Source of the DNA: Synchiropus splendidus
Lineage: Eukaryota > Chordata > Actinopteri > Syngnathiformes > Callionymidae
Length of the DNA stretch: 64,000 bases
Direction of reading: 5' to 3'
Assembly: GCF_027744825.2 (NCBI RefSeq)
Contig: NC_071340.1
Location: 5,644,501 to 5,708,500, forward strand
Notes under the pieces: model-generated
Seen by the model: only the letters and a program-made list of their open reading frames with translations
What the model was told of the DNA's origin: nothing
Database searches by the model: none
Shown: positions 1-13,592 of the stretch, one piece after another
Position numbering within the stretch: position 1 is the first letter of the stretch
How the letters are laid out: each line of letters opens with the position of its first letter
Program-made: the position numbers and the translations under genes

Positions 1-2
1 CC

Positions 3-716
3 GAGGACGATTCTGGTTACTACCATTGCGGCGCCAACTATGCAATTCAAATCGCCACCAGCCGGGTGGAGCTGAAGGTCAGAGGAAAGGTCACTCCATC
101 AGTAAACAAATTGTTGTCTTGACCTTAAGTAAACGGACATTTTCTTCATAGATATAAACCTTCATATCAAAAACAATGTTTTCCCTGTTTTGTAGAAGTA
201 TGACACTGTTCATGAGCCACGCAATGGTTAGTGGTTATGAAAAGTTGAGCTTCCCTGGTGGGAAGGTTGTTCCCTTTGCCAACCTCTGAACTGGTTGGTC
301 CAGTATCACCATATCAAGAATGCAAATGTTTCTCAACTGGCTCAAGTTCTGTAGATCGTACAACACCATAAAGATGTCTCCTCATATGTTGCAAAATGCT
401 GTGATACTCAGGTCATCACCTTCTACGAGCCTCTGAAGCCATTCATTGCCATAATTGTGGAAGTCATTGTTCTGGTCGTCGTCATCTTGCTGTATGAGAG
501 AAGTCAGTCAGGGAAGAAGACCGAAGCAGCCACCATTCCCTTGAACACGACGACGAGCACCGAACAGAGCAAAGCTGCGTAAGTGCCACTTCTGCTCCCT
601 GGCCTCCGGTGCGTCACATTTCTTGTTTCCAATGCTTCACCAGGATGTCAGCCGAGAATGACGTGGATAACAAGAGCTCTTCAGTCAGACGTCGTGGCAA
701 CACCGACGAGTCGTAA
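3..716 (+). CDS. emb: embigin, 3' part (Ig-superfamily membrane glycoprotein)
   Basis: This is the last part of a basigin/embigin/neuroplastin-family gene; the 5' exons lie left of the window. Visible exons are about 3-89, 412-578 and 644-716, with phases that join (0, then 2). The first ends an Ig domain with the classic EDDSGYYHC strand-F motif. The second encodes the membrane span, starting EPLKPFIAIIVEVIV, with the glutamate inside the helix that this family keeps, followed by LLYER and a short cytoplasmic tail. The third ends ENDVDNKSSSVRRRGNTDES and TAA. Embigin and its relatives chaperone monocarboxylate transporters to the plasma membrane. The choice of embigin over basigin rests mainly on mrps30 being next door, as in mammals, so the family is certain but the paralogue less so. 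The donor after 89 (GTCACT) is weak and that boundary is tentative. Confidence 0.8.
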
Positions 717-3085
717 ACGGAGCATAGCCTCTCTTCTTCAGACGGCGACGTTTTTACACAGTTCAACATGCCTCAATTCTAATTCTTGCCTCGATTCAAC
801 TAAATTCTGACATCGCTTGAGTGACACAAACCAGTCACCAACAGTACTAACAAGAACACAGAGCAGTTTTCTCTCCTGATGAGAAGAAGTCATCCAGGCG
901 AGACTCACAGTAGAACAGTGGCCAGTGGAGGTGGCTTCTTGCCTGGAATGCAGTCCTTTCACCAAGCAATCTGGGTAGGTTTGTCTCATGTATAGTAGTA
1001 AAGATCCCGTTCCCCCATGTCAGTCTCGAGTCCCCACTGACAATACCCTTCTCTAGGGTAGGGACATGGGAGAGAACAAAATAACATACAACACTTTGAG
1101 ATACAAAGGCGATTATAAATTCACATTTGTTAATGAAATTATTGAAGTTACGAGGGTTCATCTTGTTCAAATGCAAATCAACAGTGGTGACATGTCTATT
1201 GTTTGATTTGGACCACATTTGGTAAGTAGGTAACTGGTCGATACATATCGACCAAGATGGCTCAGTGAGGCTTTTATTTCTCGTATCATGGCTGGGAAAC
1301 GCTTGAATGGGCTGTTAGAAACAGACAGGTTTTCTTCTCTCAACCACACATTTTGACTTCCTGTTCAACTGAAATTGGTGTGACACACATTTTCACTTGA
1401 CTCTAAAGGCCAACATGCGCACTTCCCCTTTGAGGTTTTGAGATGTCCTTGATTCGAGCTGTTCTTTAAACCTAGGTATGTTTACTTCACCTAAGACTGT
1501 CAGTTGGGATTCATAAGTCACCAGCGAACCAGCCAATGATCCAAACAGGAGTATGCACGTTTGGAAACCAAGTTAGGACTGATGTTGGACTAAATACATA
1601 TCACTATTCAACTACAAATAAACGCTTATTTAAGCAATCAAAGATGCAACAAGAGAGTTCTAGATTTACAGAAGAGCTGGAGGAGAGGTGTATGTACGAG
1701 CTGGGAAGAAGATGAATGAAGCCCAGAAGAACCAAGACAGGCAGGAGGGCTAATGAAGTTGGACTAGAGGTAGAGAAAACAGTTGAGTTCAGGTACTATG
1801 GATCTGTGACAGACAAATGGCAGCGAGAGTATTTAGCTATATCGGATAGTCCTGACATGATGTATGCGCGAGAGGCAGCAGCCCCAGCTCAAGGACAGGA
1901 CGCAATTAGAGGAGTCAGAGTTGAAAATGTGGAGTAACTAGGAAGGTCAAGATCAGAAACCAACACATCAGAGGATCATGGTGCTCATGGAGAAAGGTTT
2001 GGTATCTTAGGAAGACCAGACTCAGGTGGGTTGGACGGGTGGAAAGGAGAGACAGGAACCTGAAGGACAAAGAACATTAAAAATGGGATTGGCAGGCGAA
2101 AAAAGGGGAGGGACGCAACCATTGCAGTTCATGGATGTGATAAAGGAGAACATGAAGAGTAGGCCATGATTAGAGTGGACGCAAGAGAAGCTGTTGGAGA
2201 CTGACTCACTGTGGCAAGTCCAGGGAAATGCCAGAAAAGACCTAAGATTCTAACGTGCTTGTTCTCCAGGTTTTCTGTCTCACGTTCATGCTCTCTGCCG
2301 TAGTATCTGCACAGGCAGTGAATGACGCTAGTAATGTGTATCATTAAAGCAATACTGTGAATCAGATTATTCATTATAACAAATGGTTTAGCTGTATTTC
2401 ATATTTTCAACATGTAAACCTCACATCACTTTTACTTTTGAAATAGCTCCTGCTTGCTGCTATAATGTCAAACGGTGAACAAACTTGTACTGTGTTCCTG
2501 CTCGAGTCTGCCACCTGCAGCTCACATGTCTGCATAGATATTAAAAAAATATATGGCAATATTTTTGGTTGTCTACTTTCAGTCCCTTGACTTTTTTAAG
2601 TCATTAAAATTAACTTGTCCTGATCATAGTAACACAGCTGATGAAGCGACGTCGTGTGGCTGATCAGTGCCACACAATCCATGTCAGACAAGCTGATTTT
2701 AGTTTCACTGACTTTTATGGCTCATCGTCTTTTCAAAGGATCCAAAGGATAGATATTCAAGTGGCTTACGTTGGCATTCAGATAGAGCAAAATAACTAAC
2801 ACTAGTAACTAACTAATAACACTAGTTTTGCAGCTCTGGGAAAATACTATACGACACTTGGCACTAAAGAGGTTGGGTACCACTGTTTTATGTAACTCGG
2901 TGAATGTAGAAAAGCAGAGGAGCCCAAAAGCATATGGAGGGCTAAATATGATGACCTCATGAATCAAATGGATCGAGCAAGACAGGAACTTGATTTGGAA
3001 GCATTTTATGTTTTCATACACTCGCTCCGCATGATCTAGTTTTTAACCTTTAAACATGCTTCTGGCCTGGAGATGGCTGGCATCG
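717..3085. other. emb-mrps30 convergent intergenic region
   Basis: This is the space between the tails of emb (+) and mrps30 (-). It should contain the emb 3' UTR; an AATAAA at 1617-1622 is a possible polyadenylation signal. A decayed LINE fragment lies at about 1690-2180. I see no other supportable gene. The rest is AT-rich unique-looking sequence. Confidence 0.6.
1690..2180 (+). pseudogene. LINE reverse-transcriptase C-terminal remnant
   Basis: Broken frames resemble the end of a fish non-LTR retrotransposon reverse transcriptase. The stretch VEKTVEFRYYGS (about 1770-1805) matches the common 'FKYLGS' block. Further on, pieces around 2010-2150 read like the R-R-D-x-x... MDV-K-M tail of the same proteins. 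Stops and frameshifts interrupt it, so it is a dead fragment. The family cannot be fixed by eye. Confidence 0.55.
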
Positions 3086-6000
3086 TCAATGTCGATTCAG
3101 CAGAAACAGAGCCAGGAGTCTGAGGACGTCATCGTTCAGGCCCACCACTTGTCCGTCTTGCACAGTCTCAAACAGCTGAAGACTCTCTGTGCCCCACATG
3201 AGATTTTTCCTCGGGCTTTTGCTGTTCATCTCATGCGAGAGTGCCACGGTGTTGAGCTGGTAGCAGAAGAAGGAGAAGTAGCGTCCATCCGTGATGACAG
3301 CTTGAGATGTGAATGGCCGGTTGACGTCCGAGCGGTCCCAGAATCCTACGACGGAGGAGACATGAGTGATGGACCATGAGAAGCTCGTACCCCGGACTCA
3401 CACCAAACGCGGTTTTTGAGTAGCACGGTGCAAAATGCACACCAAATGAGCCACGGCATGGAGCCACCGAACCATGCCACCGGAAATTGCATTTAATTCT
3501 GATTTTTGTGCAGGGTGGGAAGCAGCCACTGTTTTTGTCAAGTTGCAGGTGAGATGAAGGTTCATTGTGAGTTGACAAAGTAAAACAGCATTGTCCCGCA
3601 CTGGGCAGAAATTGCTTTTCGTGTGAGTCGCGGCTGTGGCAAACTGCAACTGCTTTTGGTGCAAGTCCGGGGTTACAGTTGGTACAATTATTGATGCTTT
3701 TCATCTTCCCTTTATTCCATCTGTCCTTTGCAGTTTCGCTCCAGTTCAACCCCACTTTGTTGCACAATCTACGTTCTCATACAGTTTCCTTACACTCTTT
3801 AGTTTGTTCCAAATATATTAATGCAAAAGCATTTTTCCTCTCATTTGCCCTTCTTGCCTCCGTTCTTCCAATAGCAAGGGTCTGCAATTTTTACAATAAA
3901 GCGCCTTTTTGTTCTCTCTTGTTGACTGAGTCTTGAGTTTACTTTGTATTAATACATTTGTGAACGTTTATGGTTTTCAAGACTTTACGGTGAATGAAAA
4001 TAGCTCAGTTTAGTTAGCTACGAGCGAGCTACCGAGACTAGTTCCATCATAAACCTAGTTTATGCTGTTGTCAAATATATGACAGCACTTTTTTCCGTTC
4101 AAGTTTCTGTGGTGTTGCCGGGCGAATTACAACTCGTATATGTGGTATAGATCGAACATGCATTGAATTTAACTTTGCGATTACTCAATACCTTTTACCT
4201 TTTTACCCTTTACCAATTGTATGCATAGTTCTGACTACATTACAACTTGTTTTTAGAGTGTGATAAAGAGGGGCTATTCACACTGCTGAATCTGTCTCGG
4301 TACAAAAGTCTGACGTGAACACAAGGGAACCGGGTTTTGGCTGCGGACTTGGTCCCACCTGGAGAGCTCCACCACTGTTCAAAAACAACTTTGCAAACTC
4401 CCAGAACACTGAGGTGTGCACCCGCAGCAGGAGGAGACTGGTGCTGGGGTATGGGAGCGCAGCCGTCCAGGACTCACCGTGTATGGGTGTATAATAACTC
4501 TGGTGGTTTCGCCTTTATTAGGCTGATAAACATCTGAGTTTATTGACAGACAGATTTGCTTAAATGATAATGTTGGGTTCCAACAGTTTTCACTGCAGTG
4601 ATCCTGCAGCTGTCTGCATGAGAACAGCACAGAGGAGAGACACTGATTTTCCTGTTACTGAAGTTACAGAAGATCAGACTATTCAATGATCATTTTTGAT
4701 GTCTGGATCTGTTCTCCAGTGATAACAATCTTCTTGATCGTCAGTAATCTCTCTCACTTGTTGTGAGAGTAGTGCAGATAAATCAAGAGAGTCAGTATTG
4801 TGCAGCTTTCTAGTAAAACAAACATGATATTTCATGTTTACTTATGGCTGTGGAACGCCACTGCTGACCACTGTGGCGAAAGTCCGTCATCAGTTAATAT
4901 CTGACGTGACAATGACAACTTAAAAACCAATTCCTGTGCATCTGAACACCGAGACAATGACTTACCCTGGTAAGTGGCCTGAGCTCCAGTCCAGGCAAAG
5001 AGACTGGCGATGCCATTAGCTCTGATGAAGACCTCTATCTGGTCCGACTTATCTTGACGTGCCATCCGATCTCTGTGGTACCGGTCTGGAATGAGGTGGA
5101 ACTGAGTATGACCATAGCACGCCGGGTCTGGAAGCTTTGAACCTGGAATAAGAGTACTCCAAGTTATTACCAAAATTAGGTTATTTCTATTTAACATAAA
5201 ACATTATGACCACCTATCTGCACTCGTTTCAGCAGAAAGTGCAGTATGTGACCTAGTCTGATGCAAAGCATGAGGCACTCCCAGTAGAGACGAACACAGA
5301 TCACCACAGACAACCAAAGATATAAAGCAATTTACCTGTGAAGATGTTGTTTTTATATTGTCTTTTAAATAACGGCATTGTGTTGGGAGCGGCTGCAATC
5401 TCAGGAACCTCTGCATCGTAAGACACCTCCATTGGACAAAACTGCATAAGAACATACGTGAAAAGAAAATCAAATGTACGCCACACACTTTAAAATACAA
5501 AGATGAGATCACACTGACTTGTGGCAGCTGCTCCATGACTCGGATCTGGCTGTGTGGGAGGTCATCGATCTGGAACCTGGTCGGTTCCCTGTGGCCTCTT
5601 CTGTGGCCCCTTGGGATGATCCTCTGGCCATTTCTCCAGTAAAAGTTCACCTGGGGGTTCAGATCTGACAAAGGACGAAATATCTATGAGACAAACATAA
5701 GTGGCCAAAAATAATGCCAACTAATAAATGTGAGAAGATGCCACAAAAACTCTACTATAGACTATCTGTGTCTACCATCAATAAGAAACTAGAGGTTTGC
5801 AGCAACTTTTACATTATTTTTCAGTTCACAGATGAAAGATCTCCATCATTGGTACATGTCGCTAAATGTACATGTCATGAACAACATCCCCAGATATTGA
5901 AGCAAGTAAAGAAGACTCAGCATTTCGGTAAAGTCAGCTTGTCTTATAATTTCATACTGTGTTCACCACATTTAAGACTCCCACCTAAACTGGCGCGCAT

Positions 6001-6555
6001 CAGCAGCGGGTTGTATTTAGCCATCGAGTGGGTAAGGCCGGACACCAGGTTCCTGAGGTAGGGTCCCACCACCAACTCTTGATGCCGAGACAGAAACACT
6101 CTCCTCTTCTTGGTGTACCAGTGCTCCTGGAGAATGGCGTGGGTCACCAATGTACGAAGGGCCGCGAACGCAGCATCATCGATGCCGTGTAACCGTAACT
6201 CCGGCCCCGCGTCAACGCTGAATTTTTCGGGCAAGCCGGGAATGTAAACGGTCTTGGTGAAATGTTGATACCACTTATCCGCGTTTCGAGCAAACGTCTG
6301 GGGATAAATTACGAATTTCTCCCGCTCGATGCGAGTCAGGTAATTGAGCTTGTCCTGAACGTCGGCGCTGTCAATCTTCTTGATAGTTTCTTCAACCCGC
6401 CGCCCCTGGGCAGCTGAACTCTTCGCCGTCAGGGAAGGAAGGACCGCTGGATACGCAGTCACGTTTGCCACGGCCTCCGTGTGTGCATATCTCTGGTTTC
6501 TGAACAAGGAGAAAGGTTTTTGGAAAACCAAGGACAGTCGTGTGCGGACCGCCAT
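3086..6555 (-). CDS. mrps30: mitochondrial ribosomal protein mL65 (MRPS30)
   Basis: This encodes a mitochondrial large-subunit ribosomal protein (mL65, formerly MRPS30 or PDCD9) that takes part in mitochondrial translation. Five exons on the minus strand: 6555-5985, 5664-5519, 5441-5336, 5142-4966 and 3345-3086. All have AG/GT borders and together give 1260 nt, 419 aa plus stop, close to the 439 aa of the human protein. The N-terminus [19 protein letters not shown] is basic and lacks acidic residues, as expected for a mitochondrial presequence. Recognisable blocks are [19 protein letters not shown] in exon 1, [11 protein letters not shown] in exon 2, and [19 protein letters not shown] with [17 protein letters not shown] at the C-terminus in exon 5. 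Exon 5 is separated by a 1.6-kb intron. I saw no clear polyadenylation signal downstream. The gene shares its promoter region with hint2. Confidence 0.95.
3346..4965 (-). other. mrps30 intron 4
   Basis: This 1.6-kb intron is the longest in mrps30. No second gene can be supported in it. Short open frames in several phases show no recognisable protein. It is AT-rich in the middle (3700-4300). Confidence 0.6.
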
Positions 6556-6921
6556 GTTTCCTTCAGTGAACCCCTTCCGCACTGAGGCGGAAATGACGAT
6601 GCATTTACTCGCCAACTGACGACTTCGGCACGCGTCTGTAGGCAACTTGTAGTTTCCCGATGTTCGTGCGCACGACACTGGCGGAGTTGAAAAATGACAT
6701 GACTCAGGTGAAGCGGGAGATTGTGACGCCGAAACGGATGACAGAAACTGTCAATCAGTTGTCTAAAATAAGGGAGCAGTGAAGAATCGCTAAGAGAAAC
6801 TTTTTTTTTTACAACAGGACCCTGAATGCATCATCAACGTGAGCGACCACGTTCCCTTACGTCGAAGATACGCGTCTCGTATCTCGTTTTGTTAAGTAAA
6901 GCGAGACGCCTTTGAGGAGGG
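6556..6921. promoter_or_regulatory. bidirectional promoter region of mrps30 and hint2
   Basis: Only 366 bp separate the two divergent start codons. The stretch is richer in CpG than its surroundings and has no obvious TATA box. It holds CGTGCGCACG (6665-6674), which carries the TGCGCA core of NRF-1 sites, and GGCGGAAATGACG (about 6585-6597), an ETS/GABP-like GGAA core. Both factor families commonly drive nuclear genes for mitochondrial proteins, and both flanking products are mitochondrial. The sites are read by eye; promoter function is inferred. Confidence 0.55.
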
Positions 6922-10694
<3,773 letters not shown>

Positions 10695-10782
10695 CAGTTC
10701 AACTGGGACTTTATGACCCATTTTTGTCTGTCTCTGAAGTTCTAAGGACATGCATGTCATCACTGCCTTTAAAGTGACTTTA

Positions 10783-10788
10783 AATAAA
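10783..10788 (+). promoter_or_regulatory. hint2 polyadenylation signal
   Basis: Canonical AATAAA 89 nt after the hint2 stop codon, giving a compact 3' UTR. Confidence 0.75.
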
Positions 10789-11489
10789 GGAGCCGCTCAA
10801 GTTCTTTGTTGTCTTATTCCGTGCTTTGTGCTGACCACTGCGCCACTGCTTTGACCTTTAGAAGGACCAGGAGGTTGGCTCACTATAGTCAAATAATTTG
10901 TGAGGAAACTTCAGTACCTGGATAAAACTCTGGACAAGGAAGTTCAGGCAGTGGGATTCGAACCAGGTTGTTTATTTTGTCTTGTGTTGGCTCACCTCAT
11001 GGCTGTGATCTTTGTCCTTGTGTTTCCTTTGATGTCTGACTACGTGTCAGTGCCAATGAATTGGAGTGCAGCTATCCTTAGTTCTAGCACGTACTTCTAT
11101 GTGTGCTTTTTGTGTTATCTATGTGCTTCTATATCCAGGATTGTGTGCTGTTGTGTCCATGAATGATGCTCCTATGAGCTCATAATGGTGTATTAGTTGA
11201 TATGTCTCCCCGTGAACCATCATCTTACTGTGGCGGTGAGGTTTGAGTTCCTCTGTGATGAGTGGTGGGCTGACCCTGAATGACTCGCCAGCTGAGAGAG
11301 GAACAAAAACACAAAAACTTAAAATATCTTAAAGAAGTAATACAGGAAAACAAAACAATATTTACACAGATAAGCAAACAAATATTTAACTGGTACAGAG
11401 AATAGCAAGAACAGAATTGTAACAGTATTTTACTGATAAACTATGTTACTCCATTGCTATACTACACAGACCCATCCCCTTTCTCAGGC

Positions 11490-11960
11490 GACTCAGTGGC
11501 GGTGTGTGACTGTCGCATTGGACTGCTGGACCAGTGGCAGTGCTGTAGGTAAGTGGGCAATGGTGAAATACTGGACCAGGAGGTTGAGGTAATTGGCAAA
11601 GTGAGGGAAGCCCTTCAGAGCAAGCAGAGTGGGAAGGCAGTTGGTCCTGACAGCATCCATTCGAGGTGCGGAAGTGATTAGGAAGACTGTTCAATACGAT
11701 CTTCCAGGCTGAGGAAGAGCACCACTGATGATGTTGATAGAGAAGTACAGAATGGGTTGGCAAGAGTTGACAGTCTTTGAGGACCCGGAGAAAGCCTATG
11801 ACAGAGTTCCTAGAGAGGAAGTGTGGTATTGTATGATGAAGTCAGCAGCAGCATCTGGGAAGTATGAGTAGGGCTGGACTTGTACGAGGACAGTGGTGAG
11901 GTGTGCTACAGAAGTGAGAGTAGGATTACATCCAAGATGATGGAGAGAAGCAGCATGAAG
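11490..11960 (+). pseudogene. LINE reverse-transcriptase remnant
   Basis: Frames broken by stops encode typical non-LTR reverse-transcriptase pieces: a 'GKAVGPDSI' segment near 11635-11660 and 'PEKAYDRVPREEVWYCM' near 11785-11840. The second matches the catalytic-palm block of fish LINEs. It is an old dead fragment; the exact family is not determined. Confidence 0.7.
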
Positions 11961-12300
11961 CTCAGCAGCAGCAAAACGGATCAGTGTGGCAGGAGGGTTG
12001 GTGAAGTTGCAAGTAGAAGCAGAAAGCAAAGAGGAAGCTGGTGTATTAGTGTGTGGCTGAGCAATTGTGTGCTTCTTGTATCCACACGTGCACAACTGTA
12101 TTATTGTGTAATAGATTTATGTTTTGGTCATCTTTATACAGCAATGCTGAACCATGTGTGCAAACCATTCAGTATGTGTCATCAGTGAGTGGGACAGTTT
12201 GTGACCATGTGTGGCCATGGTTGTGTACAACAGCATTGTATTTGGTGGCATCTGGATACCAATGTTTAAGTTAGTAAAACATTGGCTGTAGGGAATAACT

Positions 12301-12327
12301 AATAATAATAATAATAATAATAATAAT
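12301..12327. repeat. (AAT)9 microsatellite
   Basis: Nine uninterrupted AAT units in the hint2-acsbg2 intergenic space. Confidence 0.9.
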
Positions 12328-13189
12328 ATGTGTTTGAGACTGAGTGCAACACTGCTTGACCATGTTTGTGTATTAGTGTCACTGGTTATGTGATACTGTT
12401 AAGTTGTGTTTGCATGTTCAAGACTGCTGTAGCTGGTATTGGTTTGATCAAAGAATCAAAGAATTTACTTTGTTTTATATATCTCATTTAATGTTATCAT
12501 TCGAGTCACAGGTACATTTCATAATTTTTTGCTCATTTTCTTTTAAATGCAACTTCCCTGAACGCATTCAACGGTTATGTGTGTGTGTGCGCGTGTGTGT
12601 GTGTGCTGGCGTGAGGCATGTGGGGTTGAGTGTGGTGTGACTGTGTGGTGTGATTCAACAACCCGGTGCCCTTGAACAGGGTTACTGCAAGTCATCTCAG
12701 GCGAGTTTCAACTTTCACCTTGTTCCATTTACAGCTGACCGAAAATCAACAACCACATGGTGCGTTGCTGCTGCACACAATAACGGCTGTAAAGAAACAG
12801 GTGAATGGGTCGCTCACATTTGACGTTAATCTTGCAAGTCTTTTCACCTGTCATTTACCTCGTCCAGGGTCAAAGTCCAGACCATAAACCAGAGTTCACG
12901 CATCTGATTTGACAATAATCTGGTTAAGTTCTGTCAAGACTGGGGACTTCATGATCAGAGTTCACAACCTAAATGTCCTGATCACATGAACAAAAGTAAG
13001 TTTCCATGTGTCAGGTTTCAGGTCTTGGATCACCTTGAAGACGCGCAGCCTTTGGTCATATTTGTTTGGTGGCACTTTAACTGGTCGGCGTGATCTTCCC
13101 GTTGGCCCTGGGGGCGTGGGTGAGGAGGGACCAGCCCTTCTAACTCGTCTCCTATAGGCTGCTATTTAGACTTGGGGGACGACAGTCGC

Positions 13190-13269
13190 GCACCTGTGAG
13201 AGCAAAGGTCACGTCCTGGCTGCACACGACTGCTGGCGACGACGACATTCAGCTGCATCCCAGCAAGAG
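13190..13269 (+). promoter_or_regulatory. acsbg2: probable acsbg2 promoter and non-coding first exon
   Basis: A TATA-like CTATTTAGAC (about 13161-13170) is followed by a GC-rich stretch that ends CAGCAAGAG|GTAAGAG, a near-consensus donor at 13270. The next plausible acceptor in the same direction is TTGTCCAG at 16357-16366, ten bases before the acsbg2 ATG, so this could be the 5' UTR exon. An AAAGGTCA nuclear-receptor half-site lies at about 13205-13212, of possible relevance for a lipid gene. There is no transcript evidence. Confidence 0.4.
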
Positions 13270-13509
13270 GTAAGAGCTCACTCTGTTTACTCTCAGGACT
13301 TGCCGCCATATATTTCTATGGATTTTAGCTTCTAATTTTAAAACAACAGGAATTCATTACTACATCTCTTCCACCAGTCTTCCACTATTTTTTTCAGTTG
13401 TTGTTCATTATAGCTTAGTCATCTAGTTATACAGAATCTTGGAAATTAATTTGTAACTGAACTGGAAGTTTTGAAATTACAGAAAAATATAAAAAAATAT
13501 TTAAATATC

Positions 13510-13512
<3 letters not shown>

Positions 13513-13590
<78 letters not shown>
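13513..13590. repeat. (TA)39 microsatellite
   Basis: 78 nt of uninterrupted TA, followed by GATAGATCG, in the presumed acsbg2 intron 1. Tracts this long are length-unstable and easily mis-assembled. Confidence 0.92.

Positions 13591-13592
<2 letters not shown>

Larger units (their letters stand above)
10810..13189. other. hint2-acsbg2 intergenic region
   Basis: No functional gene can be supported here. The region contains a LINE reverse-transcriptase fragment (11490-11960), an (AAT)9 array at 12301-12327, a GT-rich stretch at 12576-12604 and, at its right end, the probable acsbg2 promoter. Confidence 0.6.

Noticed and set aside
4337..4630. Opposing short open frames in mrps30 intron 4
   Set aside because: No start context, splice support or recognisable protein; typical chance frames.
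6661..6780. Open frame starting MFVRTTLAELKNDM as hint2 exon 1
   Set aside because: It lacks presequence character, whereas the ATG at 6922 gives an Arg-rich start, a consensus donor and the right phase into exon 2.
10945..10970. tRNA B-box-like GGATTCGAACC near a possible A-box on the minus strand
   Set aside because: The boxes are in the wrong order for one tRNA or SINE promoter and no cloverleaf can be drawn.
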